A DNA stretch of 64,000 nucleotides, from positions 310,001 through 374,000 of the forward strand of contig NZ_VLLF01000002.1 of NCBI RefSeq assembly GCF_007830545.1, given 5' to 3'. Source of the DNA: Roseibium hamelinense (GTDB lineage Bacteria; Pseudomonadota; Alphaproteobacteria; Rhizobiales; Stappiaceae). The position numbers and the translations under genes are program-made. The notes beneath the pieces are model-generated. The model had not been told where the DNA came from. It did no database searches and saw only the letters and a list, made by a program, of their open reading frames with translations. Shown here piece after piece: positions 26,724-35,926 of this stretch. Position 1 is the first letter of the stretch, and the number at the start of each line of letters is the position of its first letter.

Positions 26724-27503
26724 TTAAAATGCCGCCGGATAAAGCCCACCATCGAGCAGAATGTTCTGTCCGGTCATGTAACCGGCATGGGTGGAGCACA
26801 AGAACGCGCATGTTTGGCCAAACTCTTCCGCATTGCCAAAACGCCGCGCCGGGATTTCAGCCGCCGAAGCGGCGCGCACGTCCTCCATCGTCTTTCCCGT
26901 TTGGGCGACGGCGCGTTCGAAACCGCCTTTCAGCCTGTCGGTGTCCATCTTGCCGGGCAGCAAGTTGTTGATCGTCACTCCGTCAGGAGCAGCCTGGCGG
27001 CAAACACCTGCGAGAAACGCGGTGAGGCCGGCCCGGGCGCCACTGGACAGGTCCAGACCTTCAATCGGCATGCGGACAGACATCGACGTGATGTTCACAA
27101 CACGGCCAAACTTTCGCGCGCGCATGCCAGGCAGGACGGCTTGGATGAGTTCTATTGGCGTGACCATGTTTTGAACGACACCTTCCAGCATCGTGTCTCG
27201 ATCAAGTTCGGTGTAGTCCTTGCGCGGTGGGCCACCGTTGTTGTTGATCAGGATGTCCGGTGCCGGGCAAGCCTCAAGCAGCGCGGCTTGGCCCTGTTTC
27301 GTTGAGACGTCGGCAGCGACTGCCGCAATATTGACCTGATATGAAGCCCGCAATGCATCTGCGGCCGCCTGTAGAGTGTCCGTGTTCCGGCCGTTGATGA
27401 CGATGTCGCAGCCGGCGGCGGCGAGGGCTTCTGCGCAGCCTCGTCCAAGCCCCTTGCTTGATGCGCAGATGATTGCCTTTTTGCCTCTGATCCCAAGATC
27501 CAT
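26724..27503 (-). CDS. SDR-family protein with substituted catalytic Tyr/Lys
   Basis: Short-chain dehydrogenase/reductase fold, 259 residues. The cofactor site is present as ASSKGLGRG (TGxxxGxG-like), and NNNGGP replaces the usual NNAG. The ITS serine (residue 140) is retained. However, the YxxxK catalytic pair aligns with Ser153-xxx-Arg157 (LSSGARAGL), so classical Tyr/Lys hydride-transfer chemistry is missing. Such NNNGGPP-type SDRs form a recognisable branch and may be regulatory, isomerase-like or use different residues. C-terminal NILLDGGLYPAAF is normal. It is monocistronic; function is unknown. Confidence 0.85.
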   Translation of the reverse strand: MDLGIRGKKAIICASSKGLGRGCAEALAAAGCDIVINGRNTDTLQAAADALRASYQVNIAAVAADVSTKQGQAALLEACPAPDILINNNGGPPRKDYTELDRDTMLEGVVQNMVTPIELIQAVLPGMRARKFGRVVNITSMSVRMPIEGLDLSSGARAGLTAFLAGVCRQAAPDGVTINNLLPGKMDTDRLKGGFERAVAQTGKTMEDVRAASAAEIPARRFGNAEEFGQTCAFLCSTHAGYMTGQNILLDGGLYPAAF

Positions 27504-27733
27504 TGTTCACTCCGTCTGAGGATTGGCGTTTGATGCCCATGCATCGCAGCATTGCCTGGGAGAGGCAAGTGTGCCGCGGGTCCGCGCAGGCTGGGTTTGG
27601 TGAGTGTTTCGGCCGTGGCGAAAAGGCTGAATCCGGTTATTTGCGCGGCAAATTTTCACAGAACCTCTTGATGTCATAATAGTGAAACTTGAATCGCGTC
27701 TATACCGGCCAAAGATTGCGCGGAGTTGATCTC

Positions 27734-28537
27734 ATGTCGGCCGCTGACGCCTCACAGCACTACAGAGCCCTCTTTATATCGGACATTCATCTGGGAACGC
27801 GTGGATGCCAGGCGGATCTGCTTCTGGACTTTCTTCGGGTCCATGAAGCTGAGACCGTTTATCTGGTCGGTGATATCGTAGACGGGTGGCGTTTAAAGCG
27901 CTCGTGGTATTGGCCTCAGCCACACAATGATGTGGTTCAGAAGATCCTGCGCAAGGGGCGCAAAGGCGCCCGCATCATCTACATCCCGGGCAATCACGAT
28001 GAATTTCTTAGAGACTTTCTCGGGACGCATTTCGGCGGGGTCGAAGTCACCGACAGCATCGTTCATGAGAGCGCCGACGGCCGGAAGTATCTGGTCATTC
28101 ATGGTGACCAGTTTGATGTTGTGATCCGCCACGCCAAATGGCTCGCGTTTTTCGGGGACAAAGCTTACGTATTTGCGCTTGGCGTCAACACCTGGGTGAA
28201 TGTGATCCGCCGGCGGCTTGGCCTCACCTATTGGTCATTGTCTGCTTGGGCCAAATTGAAGGTGAAGAATGCTGTCAGCTTCATTGGCCGGTTTGAAGAA
28301 ACCTTGTCAGATGAAGCCCGGCGCCAGGGCGTGGATGGCGTGATCTGCGGCCATATTCACCATGCGGCAAACCACGACATAAATGGAGTTCATTACATTA
28401 ATACTGGGGATTGGGTTGAAAGCTGCACTGCGGTTGCAGAGCACCATGACGGGACCTTTGAGGTGATTCAATGGGCCAAGCCGAAACAAGCCGACACGGT
28501 GCCAGCGCCGGCAAAGCAGCGCCCGGTCGCTGCATGA
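27734..28537 (+). CDS. Calcineurin-like metallophosphoesterase, PlcP/LpxH-like
   Basis: Di-metal phosphoesterase of 267 residues: SDIHLG, LVGDIVDGW, IPGNHDEF, VIHGDQFD and CGHIHHA are the five metal-binding blocks. Automated annotation would say UDP-2,3-diacylglucosamine diphosphatase (LpxH). Alphaproteobacteria generally use LpxI for that step. The close pairing with a GT4 glycosyltransferase matches the PlcP-Agt arrangement, in which PlcP cleaves phospholipid headgroups to diacylglycerol under phosphate limitation. I favour PlcP by context. Start ATG 27734 (MSAADASQ); the stop overlaps the next start (ATGA). Confidence 0.82.
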   Translation: MSAADASQHYRALFISDIHLGTRGCQADLLLDFLRVHEAETVYLVGDIVDGWRLKRSWYWPQPHNDVVQKILRKGRKGARIIYIPGNHDEFLRDFLGTHFGGVEVTDSIVHESADGRKYLVIHGDQFDVVIRHAKWLAFFGDKAYVFALGVNTWVNVIRRRLGLTYWSLSAWAKLKVKNAVSFIGRFEETLSDEARRQGVDGVICGHIHHAANHDINGVHYINTGDWVESCTAVAEHHDGTFEVIQWAKPKQADTVPAPAKQRPVAA

Positions 28538-29580
28538 CCTCAATCCTGATTGTGACTGATGCCTGGCATCCTCAAATCAACGGTGTTGTGCGCTCGCTCG
28601 AGCGGACTGCGGAAGAGCTCGTAAAAATAGGTGTCCGGGTTGAATTCTTGACCCCGGCAGAGTTCAAGACACTGCCCTGTCCGACTTACCCCGAGATCCG
28701 GCTGTCTTTGACACACACAAAGTCAGTCCGGCGGCTAATCACGCAGTTCGATTGCGATCACCTTCACATCGCGACCGAAGGGCCACTTGGACTGATGGCC
28801 GCTGCAGTTGCCCGCAAAGACAAGAAGCCGTTCACGACGAGCTACCACACGCGTTTTCCGGAGTATGTCTCCGCCCGTATACCGATTCCTCTGTCCTGGT
28901 CTTATTCCTGGTTGCGCCGGTTTCACAATTCCGGCGCGGGCTGCATGGTTGCGACCCGCTCGCTCGAAGAGGATTTGCGGGCGCGCGGATTTGACAATCT
29001 GATGCGTTGGTCCCGAGGTGTCGATGAAGAGTTGTTCCAGCCTTATGAAGGGTCGGTTTTGCCGGAGAAACTTCCGCGGCCCATCTTCATGAATGTGGGC
29101 CGGGTGTCGGTTGAAAAAAACATCGAAGCGTTTTTGAAACTCGATCTGCCGGGCACCAAGGTTGTTGTCGGTGGAGGACCGCAGCTTGAACAGCTCCGCA
29201 GGGAATATCCCAAGGTCCATTTTACCGGATCGAAGGTCGGCGAGGACCTTGCCCGGCATTATGCATCCGCTGATGTTTTTGTTTTTCCGTCGCTGACGGA
29301 CACGTTCGGCAATGTCATGCTTGAAGCGTTGGCCTGCGGTGTCCCTGTTGCGGCCTATCCTGTGATGGGCCCTGTGGATGTGATCGGGGATACAGGGGCA
29401 GGGGTATTGTCCGACAACCTTCAAGAAGCGTCGCTTGCCTGCCTCGATATCCCGCGTGACCATTGCCGGAAAATCGCCTTGGACTACACGTGGGCGGCCA
29501 GTGCCCGGCAGTTTTTAGACAATGCTCTGGCGGCGCAAGCTGCTTTTCGGGACAAAATAGGCAAAAGCCAAGCTGCCTGA
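28534..29580 (+). CDS. GT4-family glycosyltransferase, probable lipid glycosyltransferase
   Basis: GT-B fold glycosyltransferase of 348 residues (GT4 group). The N-terminal acceptor domain begins ILIVTDAWHPQINGVVRSLE. HIATEGPLG and TTSYHTRFPEYV are typical of alpha-mannosyl/glucosyl diacylglycerol synthases. The C-terminal donor site is ADVFVFPSLTDTFGNVMLEA with the EX7E-like pair. Translational coupling to the PlcP-like gene suggests that diacylglycerol released there is glycosylated here (Agt-type monoglycosyl-DAG synthesis). Donor sugar is not readable. Start ATG 28534 is set by the ATGA overlap. Confidence 0.83.
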   Translation: MTSILIVTDAWHPQINGVVRSLERTAEELVKIGVRVEFLTPAEFKTLPCPTYPEIRLSLTHTKSVRRLITQFDCDHLHIATEGPLGLMAAAVARKDKKPFTTSYHTRFPEYVSARIPIPLSWSYSWLRRFHNSGAGCMVATRSLEEDLRARGFDNLMRWSRGVDEELFQPYEGSVLPEKLPRPIFMNVGRVSVEKNIEAFLKLDLPGTKVVVGGGPQLEQLRREYPKVHFTGSKVGEDLARHYASADVFVFPSLTDTFGNVMLEALACGVPVAAYPVMGPVDVIGDTGAGVLSDNLQEASLACLDIPRDHCRKIALDYTWAASARQFLDNALAAQAAFRDKIGKSQAA

Positions 29581-29699
29581 GCCTTGGTCAGCTCACGTCC
29601 CTCATTATGAGGCGCTAGAATAGCGGTTTGTAACTGCTGGTTTTCTTGCTACGTCTTGCTGCAGATTACCCTGCCATTCCTCAAAACGGGCGCAGCAAC

Positions 29700-30689
29700 A
29701 TGGATACCATCGACCGAATTGTTCCGGTTCGCTCAGATATTGAAGCGGCATCAGCGCGTATCGAGGGGAGGGCTATCAAAACCCCGCTCCTGCGCTTTCC
29801 TGTTCTGGATGAAATTGCTGGTTCCACCGTGCTGGTCAAGCCGGAGAATCTGCAACGAACCGGATCGTTCAAGTTTCGCGGTGCGTTCAATGCGCTTTCC
29901 CTCGTCCCTGAAGCGGAGCGGCACAAAGGCGTGGTTGCGTGTTCGTCAGGCAATCACGCACAAGGTGTTGCAGAGGCGGCTCGATTGCTTTCCATGCCAG
30001 CAACCATTGTCATGCCGGCCGATGCGCCTGCAATCAAACTGCAGCGGACCAAGGACTTTGGTGCAACCGTCGTGACATATGACCGGGAGACCGAAGACCG
30101 CGATGCAATCGCCAAGGGTATTTGTGAGAAGACCGGCGGCACCTTCGTGCATCCATTCAACGACCCCGGCGTCATAGCCGGCCAGGGAACAGTAGGGGCT
30201 GAAATTGCAGCGCAAGCAGCCGCCATGGGCGTCAAGCCAAAACACGTTTTGGCCTGTACGGGCGGTGGGGGTCTTTCAAGCGGCATCGCTTTGGCTCTTA
30301 TGGCAGATCTGCCGGACGCGGTCTTTCACACAGTCGAGCCCAAAGACTTCGATGACTACAAAAGGTCCCTCGAAACAGGTGCAGTCCAGCACAATGAACG
30401 TTTGGGCGGCTCGGTCTGCGACGCGCTCCTGTCCCATCAGCCCGGAGAAATCGGCTTTCAGATTCTCAAGCACCATGCGGGCACAGGATACGTCGTGTCC
30501 GATGAAGAGGCTTTGCGCGCAGTTGCCTTTGCGTTCCGTGAATTGAAGCTTGTTGTGGAGCCCGGCGGCGCGGCTGCCCTGGCTGCAGTCTTGCATGGCA
30601 AAATTGATTTGCCGGGCAGCCCGTTGGCCATAGTGTTGACGGGCGGAAATATTGACCCGGTCATGTTGCAGCGCGCACTTGATCTGTAG
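29700..30689 (+). CDS. PLP-dependent threonine/serine dehydratase
   Basis: Fold-type II PLP enzyme of 329 residues that deaminates threonine or serine to 2-oxo acids. The PLP lysine is Lys58 in TGSFKFRGAF. SSGNHAQGVA binds the substrate carboxylate, and CTGGGGLSSGIALAL cradles the PLP phosphate. There is no C-terminal ACT domain, so it is the short catabolic (TdcB/serine-racemase-like) form without isoleucine feedback. Start ATG 29700 (MDTIDRIVPV). It stands alone on the plus strand; physiological substrate is undecided. Confidence 0.88.
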   Translation: MDTIDRIVPVRSDIEAASARIEGRAIKTPLLRFPVLDEIAGSTVLVKPENLQRTGSFKFRGAFNALSLVPEAERHKGVVACSSGNHAQGVAEAARLLSMPATIVMPADAPAIKLQRTKDFGATVVTYDRETEDRDAIAKGICEKTGGTFVHPFNDPGVIAGQGTVGAEIAAQAAAMGVKPKHVLACTGGGGLSSGIALALMADLPDAVFHTVEPKDFDDYKRSLETGAVQHNERLGGSVCDALLSHQPGEIGFQILKHHAGTGYVVSDEEALRAVAFAFRELKLVVEPGGAAALAAVLHGKIDLPGSPLAIVLTGGNIDPVMLQRALDL

Positions 30690-30984
30690 ATTTCCTTCGC
30701 GTAGACATTTTAAATAGTTCAATCTAACTCAGTGATCGTATTGTAAAAATCACCTAAAAATTATGCAATGCAAGATAAATACGTTTGATTTACTTATACG
30801 AATTATGGCCGGATTTTGATCCTTCGTTTCTTGGTAATTAAACGGATTATCGATTATTGAATATCTAGTGCTCAACAACGAGCAACTTCTGTTCTGTTAA
30901 TTATTCTTTGACCAGATGGTTGCAAATTGTAGACCATCCACCCTGCACGCCGTGTGCACGGAAGTTATTGCTTAAGAGGGGCAG
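30690..30984 (+). other. AT-rich leader of the chemoreceptor gene
   Basis: A roughly 295-base gap, distinctly AT-rich between 30705 and 30900, with no credible gene. It presumably carries the promoter of the globin chemoreceptor; I do not see a clear consensus. Confidence 0.45.
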
Positions 30985-32316
30985 ATGTCGGGTCAAGGCG
31001 TCGAAGAACGCATTTCATTTTATAGATTGTCAAAAGAAGAACTTGGTCTGGCAAAGGCTGTTTGGCCTATGATCAAGGCTAATCTTGCGGATGTTCTGGA
31101 GGGTTTTTATGCCCACGTGAAAACAGTTCCGCATCTTAAGGTGATGGTTGGAGATCAGCAGGCGCGTCTTGTTCTTGCACAGACCAACCATTGGGAGATG
31201 TTGTTCACGGGCGGCGTGACCGAGGCTTATCTGGAGAAGTCCCGCCGGATCGGACTGGCACATGTGCGCATCGATCTGGATCCTATGTGGTACATTGGCG
31301 GCTATTCCTACACGCTGAACCGCTTAACGGGTATCATACTTAAAAAACAGCGGTTTTCGCCTGGAAAAGCAAGCAGGACGCTTTCAGCCGTTTCCAAGTT
31401 GGTCATGATCGACATGGACATCGCGATCTCCACCTATCATGAAAAAATGCTAGGCGATGTTGCAGAGCGCGAAAAAGGCATCCGGGCGGCAATCGAAGAA
31501 TTTGATGGCATTCTAGGGTCTGCAGTAACCGCGTTGGGCGACAGTTCGGCTGAGCTTGAAACCACCAGCCACACGCTGAGCAATGCATCATCAGACATCA
31601 CCGACCGGGTTTCGGTTATGGACGACTCGTCCCGCCAAACCTCAGACAGTATCCAGTCCAGCGCGACGGCGACCGAGGAGATGACTGCGTCGATTGAGGA
31701 AATTGGCCGGCAAGCGGTCCGGTCGAGTGAGATCTCTCAAAAAGCGGTCGAAGATTCGCAGCGGACCAACCGGTCGGTTCAGGAGCTGGCGAAGATCGCC
31801 GAGACTGTTGGCTCGGTTATCGGCTTGATTTCCGAAATCGCTGAACAGACAAATCTCCTTGCCCTGAACGCGACCATCGAGGCGGCGCGCGCCGGAGAAA
31901 TGGGGCGTGGATTTGCGGTCGTTGCCGCAGAAGTCAAAGAGCTTGCCAGCCAGACAACCAAAGCCACAGAAGAGATCACCGAGCAGATCGCCAGCATTCA
32001 ACAGGCAACCCGTCAATCCGTCCAGGAGATTGACGAAATCACCACCACGATCTCCAGTGTGTCTGAAATCGCAGCAAGCATAGCTTCTGCGGTCGAGCAG
32101 CAATCCGCTGCGACCGCGGAAATTTCGGAAAATGTCCAAGGCGCCGCCGAAAGCGCGAGTCTGTTCAGCCAAGGTATATCCGGCGTCCGGGGGTCTCTTC
32201 AGGAAACCAGAGGTTCGGCCAGCAGCATCGCTCAGATGTCCACTGATCTGCGGTCCCAGGCGGACCGCCTCCACCGGGAAGCCGAATCCTTCTTCAGCAA
32301 GGTTCAAAGGCGCTGA
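30985..32316 (+). CDS. Globin-coupled, soluble methyl-accepting chemotaxis protein (HemAT-like)
   Basis: Cytoplasmic aerotaxis-type receptor of 443 residues. Residues 10-155 form a sensor globin with proximal haem histidine His93 in [18 protein letters not shown]. No transmembrane segment is present. The rest is an MCP signalling domain whose hairpin tip reads [21 protein letters not shown], then [15 protein letters not shown], which contacts CheA/CheW. Haem-bound oxygen probably tunes kinase activity. The gene is convergent with cheZ and shares its terminator, but no che operon is present in the window. ATG 30985 is preceded by AGAGGGG. Confidence 0.92.
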   Translation: MSGQGVEERISFYRLSKEELGLAKAVWPMIKANLADVLEGFYAHVKTVPHLKVMVGDQQARLVLAQTNHWEMLFTGGVTEAYLEKSRRIGLAHVRIDLDPMWYIGGYSYTLNRLTGIILKKQRFSPGKASRTLSAVSKLVMIDMDIAISTYHEKMLGDVAEREKGIRAAIEEFDGILGSAVTALGDSSAELETTSHTLSNASSDITDRVSVMDDSSRQTSDSIQSSATATEEMTASIEEIGRQAVRSSEISQKAVEDSQRTNRSVQELAKIAETVGSVIGLISEIAEQTNLLALNATIEAARAGEMGRGFAVVAAEVKELASQTTKATEEITEQIASIQQATRQSVQEIDEITTTISSVSEIAASIASAVEQQSAATAEISENVQGAAESASLFSQGISGVRGSLQETRGSASSIAQMSTDLRSQADRLHREAESFFSKVQRR

Positions 32317-32345
32317 CCTGCAGCGCAGCGGAAACAAAGGTCAAC

Positions 32346-32376
32346 AAAAAAGCCGCGGCGCAGCCGCGGCTTTTTT
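32346..32376. terminator. Bidirectional terminator between MCP and cheZ
   Basis: AAAAAAGCCGCGG, loop CGCAG, then CCGCGGCTTTTTT. Six T follow the stem on either strand, so both convergent genes can end here. Confidence 0.93.
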
Positions 32377-32397
32377 GTTTTGCAGTGCGTCACAGGT

Positions 32398-33633
32398 CTA
32401 GTTGAATAAAGCCTGGCGTTCAGCCTCGCTCATTTCCTCAAGCGGATCTTCTGCCGATCCATCCTCATCAGCTTCTTCCGCCGTCATTTCCCAATCGGCA
32501 TCGGCCTCCGTTTCCGCTTCGGCATCAAACAGCTTGGCGATGGCTTCCTCGTCCAGCACATCGTCTTCAGTTCCCGGCTGTTCCATCGCGACGACATTGT
32601 CAGGCTCTGCTTCCGTCTCCGAGCTTTCCGGCTCAGCCGACGCAGAGCCGACTGACGCAAACATATCGTCGATTGCTGCGGCATCCATTTTTTCAGAGCC
32701 GTCCCCGGCCATAATGGCATCTACATCGGCTTCATCCGCTGCAGCTTCACCTGTATCGGGGTCGCCTGCCATGATGGCATCGATGTCGGCTTCGCCGGCA
32801 AATTTCGAAGCCGGGTCCTTGGGCACGCTTTCAAAAGCTTCGTCTGCGCCGGTTTCGGCCAGCGCTGTGTCGATAACATCGTCCTTGACCGAAAAGAGTT
32901 CATCGACGTTGTTTTGAGACACGCCTTGTCCGGCGCGTTGCGGGCCATTCAGCAAATGGGCATCCGGGCGGCTGTCCTGAGGTCCGGCAGTGGCTTCCGC
33001 CTCCAGATCGTCGATGCCCCAGATGTTGATCATCAAGTTGATGCGGCTCTCAAGATAACGCAGCACCTGAACGACCTTGTTTGTCCGCTGTCCGGTGAGG
33101 TCCTGGAACGAACAGGCCATGAAAATCTCGGTCGCCTTTGCGTCGATATCGTCGCAAATGCTGTCGTCTGCACCCTTTTCGCGCAGGATCCAGGCCTGTT
33201 CCTGGATTTGTTCCGCAGCTTCCAGAATCGACTGAGTCGCGCCTTCGGTCTGCGTCACGATCGCATCAAGCTCGTGCGAGGCGTCGGTAAACCGGTTGCT
33301 GTCGTCGCTGTCGTCCTTGATGTTGGCGATTTCGAGCTTTGTCCGTTCAATCGCTTCATGCATGTCGGCAATATCCAGGCGGATCTTGTTCAGATCCGGA
33401 ACCTTGCGCTGCCGCGTCATGGTTTTTTCGATGCGTTTGATCGCGCTCAGAATCTCTTGAGTTTCCGGCGTTTTGTTGCGTTTGACGAATTCAGCCAGAA
33501 AACGGCGTCCGCGATCGGACTCCATCAAGGTCTGTTCAAGAACATGATATTCGGCTTCGCCGATCAGCTCTTCGTCTTCCTGTTCTGCCACCGTTTGCAT
33601 ATAGACGCTTTTCTCAGCTTGCTTCGTGACCAT
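32398..33633 (-). CDS. cheZ: CheZ-family CheY phosphatase with long repetitive acidic tail
   Basis: Chemotaxis phosphatase family, 411 residues (E. coli CheZ is 214). Residues 60-205 form the long helical hairpin with the catalytic motif MACSFQDLTGQRTNK (DxxxQ, Asp179 and Gln183 counting from the TTG at 33636). The remaining 200 residues are acidic and low complexity, and repeat a short amphipathic motif: NVDELFS (243-249), DIDAIMAG (284-291), DVDAIMAG (304-311), AIDDMFAS (321-328), AIAKLFDA (365-372), ending RQALFN. These resemble the CheY-binding C-terminal peptide of CheZ (QVDDLLDSLGF) and of FliM (EIDALLNG). Start could be ATG 33633 or 33600. It faces the MCP gene. Confidence 0.85.
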   Translation of the reverse strand: MVTKQAEKSVYMQTVAEQEDEELIGEAEYHVLEQTLMESDRGRRFLAEFVKRNKTPETQEILSAIKRIEKTMTRQRKVPDLNKIRLDIADMHEAIERTKLEIANIKDDSDDSNRFTDASHELDAIVTQTEGATQSILEAAEQIQEQAWILREKGADDSICDDIDAKATEIFMACSFQDLTGQRTNKVVQVLRYLESRINLMINIWGIDDLEAEATAGPQDSRPDAHLLNGPQRAGQGVSQNNVDELFSVKDDVIDTALAETGADEAFESVPKDPASKFAGEADIDAIMAGDPDTGEAAADEADVDAIMAGDGSEKMDAAAIDDMFASVGSASAEPESSETEAEPDNVVAMEQPGTEDDVLDEEAIAKLFDAEAETEADADWEMTAEEADEDGSAEDPLEEMSEAERQALFN

Positions 33634-33754
33634 CAAATGCCGTAATTCAAACAGCCCCCGGAGCCTAAGTGGTCAAACGTTAACATCCCTTTAGGCGGCC
33701 TGATTTTCTTGCGAATTTGAATACAAGATTGCTAAAATAGCGGATAAAACGCCG

Positions 33755-34942
33755 ATGCCTTTGCCGATTACTGGCTTGAACTTGTTGGTGGGTGCTCTCT
33801 TTGCCAGCCACTTTTTCGGCTTTGGGTTGTTTCTTCCGTTTTTTCCACTTGTGCTTCAAGAGCGTGGGCTGTCGGTACAAGACATTGGTCTGGTGCTGGG
33901 ATTGTCGACGATCGTCCGGATCGCAGCAAACCCTGTCATGACCGGTATATCCGACAGATCCGGACGGCGGCGCCGTTCCATTCTCATTTATTCGATATGT
34001 GCAGGCGGTTTTCTGGCCGCGTTCTTGGTGACGGGTGGCTTTTGGACAGCGTTAATCTGTGTTTCCGGCCTGATGATCTTTTGGTCGCCAATTGTCCCGT
34101 TGAGCGATGCCTATGCACTTGATGTGGCAAGAAACACGGGAGCCGACTATGCCCGCATGCGGCTTTGGGGGTCAGTCGGCTTCATCGTGGCAACGGTCTC
34201 AGGCGGTTTGCTGGCCGGTGAGCAAACGGGCTCTGCAGTCACCTTGGCGATCCTGGCCGGTGTTCTGTCTACAGGCGTTGTCGCAATATGTCTGCCTGGC
34301 CAACACGTGCCGGGGTTGACGACGAACCAGTCTGAAGCCGGAACGCGCCCGCTCTTGTTTTTCATGCCCTGGTTCTGGGCGCTCTTGATCGCAGGTGGCT
34401 TGCTGCAGGCAACCCATGCAGCCTTTTACGGGTTTGGCACATTGTTTTGGCGGGAGGCCGGAATTTCGGATTTCGAGATCGGCCTGCTTTGGGCCGTCGG
34501 CGTGTTGGCCGAGGTTGTCCTGTTTACCTTTGCAGGTAGCCTTGCGCTGAAATACGGCCCTTTGCTGTTCTTGCTGGCCGCTGCAGTGGCAGGCCTCGTC
34601 CGCTGGGCGCTGTTCCCGCTTGTGGATACTTTCTTCGCGGCCGCAGCGCTGCAAACTTTGCATGGGTTGAGTTTTGGCGCGGCGCATCTCGGGATTATCG
34701 GGTATCTGGCGCGGGTGGTACCGCCAAAGTGGGCAGCCACCGGCCAGGGGCTGTTCTCTGCGTCGATCGGCATTCAGACGGCGGCTGGTTTGGGGCTGTC
34801 CGGTCTCCTGTTCGAACGGGCGCCGGCCTATCCATTTTGGGTGATGGCAGGGTTTGCAGCTCTATCTCTGGTGATGCTGCTGGCGCTGCGCCCGCTTCTC
34901 AATGCCCGGCTGCGGGAGAATTCCGCAACCGGTCCAAGGTGA
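33755..34942 (+). CDS. MFS transporter (PPP/HcaT-like family)
   Basis: Major facilitator of 395 residues with 12 predicted helices. FFLPFFPLVLQERGLSVQDIG and TIVRIAANPVMTGISDRSGRRR (the helix 2-3 loop) are characteristic of the MFS_1_like/phenylpropionate permease-like branch. GVLAEVVLFTFAGSLALKYGP is in the second half. Substrate cannot be deduced; sugars or aromatic acids are transported by relatives. It ends three bases from the convergent dgcA gene, without a visible terminator. Confidence 0.82.
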   Translation: MPLPITGLNLLVGALFASHFFGFGLFLPFFPLVLQERGLSVQDIGLVLGLSTIVRIAANPVMTGISDRSGRRRRSILIYSICAGGFLAAFLVTGGFWTALICVSGLMIFWSPIVPLSDAYALDVARNTGADYARMRLWGSVGFIVATVSGGLLAGEQTGSAVTLAILAGVLSTGVVAICLPGQHVPGLTTNQSEAGTRPLLFFMPWFWALLIAGGLLQATHAAFYGFGTLFWREAGISDFEIGLLWAVGVLAEVVLFTFAGSLALKYGPLLFLLAAAVAGLVRWALFPLVDTFFAAAALQTLHGLSFGAAHLGIIGYLARVVPPKWAATGQGLFSASIGIQTAAGLGLSGLLFERAPAYPFWVMAGFAALSLVMLLALRPLLNARLRENSATGPR

Positions 34943-34945
34943 AAC

Positions 34946-35926
34946 TCAGCCCCAAAGCGCTGCGTCGGGCGGATACAAGACGCTGCCAACGAACTTGAGG
35001 CCCGGTTGCCGGTCCTTTGCCAGCAACAATGGGCCATCCAAATCTACGAAATCCGCATCCTGCGCAATCAGGGCGGCCGGCGCCATGGCAAGAGACGTGC
35101 CGACCATGCAGCCGATCATCACCTTGTAGCCCAGGGCGCGGGCCTGTTGCTGCATTGCCAGTACTTCCGTTAGCCCGCCCGCCTTGTCCAGTTTGATGTT
35201 GACCGCGTCGTAGCGGTCCCTCAACGACTCAAGATCGGAGCTGGTGTGGAGGCTTTCATCCGCACACACGACCACCGGTCTCTCCATCTCAGCCAGCGCT
35301 GCATCTTTGCCCGCAGGCAGCGGCTGCTCGATTAGGTCAACACCAGCTTTCAAGCAGGCGGCCATGTTCGCATGAAAGCAGCTGTCGTCCCAGGCTTCAT
35401 TGGCATCCACGATCAACGTGGAGTCCGGTGCGCTTTCGCGAACAGCAGCGATACGCTCGTCATCGCCTTGCCCGCCCAATTTCACTTTCAAAAGTGGCCT
35501 TTCGGCAGCCTTCCGGGCCGCTTCTGCCATGTCTTCTGGTGCGCCGACACTCAATGTGAAGGCTGTGGTCACAGCATGCATGGCCGTCAACCCAGCCGCT
35601 TGAAAGGCCGGCTTGCCGTTGGTCTTGGCTTCCAGGTCCCACAGGGCACAGTCAACAGCATTGCGTGCCGCACCGGAGGCCATCACCCCCTGAAGGTCCT
35701 TGCGGCCCAGCCCCCTCTCCAGGTCGGCGCGAAGCGCCTCGATTTGTCCGGTGACGCTCTTCAGGCTCTCATTGTAGCGGGCATAGGGTACGCACTCGCC
35801 CCATCCTGTGTGCCTGCCTTGGGTGATTTTGACGGTCAGGACCTGAGCATGGGTGCGGCTGCCCCTGGAAATTGCAAACCCGCCGGCAATCTCGAAGCTT
35901 TCCGTATTGATCTCGATAGTCCGCAT
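34946..35926 (-). CDS. dgcA: Enolase-superfamily epimerase, N-acetyl-D-glutamate racemase DgcA type
   Basis: Mandelate-racemase/dipeptide-epimerase-like enzyme of 326 residues. The catalytic KxK is LLKVKLGG (Lys147, Lys149). Metal ligands are in LIVDANEAW, DLIEQPLP and VVCADES, and the second catalytic Lys is in NIKLDKAGGLTEV. Older annotation would call it L-Ala-D/L-Glu epimerase. Its start shares one base with the DgcN stop (TAATG), and the pair matches the described DgcN-DgcA D-glutamate catabolic pathway, in which DgcA racemises N-acetyl-D-glutamate. Start ATG 35926 is set by the overlap. Confidence 0.87.
   Translation of the reverse strand: MRTIEINTESFEIAGGFAISRGSRTHAQVLTVKITQGRHTGWGECVPYARYNESLKSVTGQIEALRADLERGLGRKDLQGVMASGAARNAVDCALWDLEAKTNGKPAFQAAGLTAMHAVTTAFTLSVGAPEDMAEAARKAAERPLLKVKLGGQGDDERIAAVRESAPDSTLIVDANEAWDDSCFHANMAACLKAGVDLIEQPLPAGKDAALAEMERPVVVCADESLHTSSDLESLRDRYDAVNIKLDKAGGLTEVLAMQQQARALGYKVMIGCMVGTSLAMAPAALIAQDADFVDLDGPLLLAKDRQPGLKFVGSVLYPPDAALWG

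Noticed and set aside
27640-27700. Pho box upstream of the PlcP-like gene
   Set aside because: Only one good half (TGTCAT at 27672-27677) with a poor partner, and it overlaps a possible -10 (CATAAT), so I do not call it a PhoB site.
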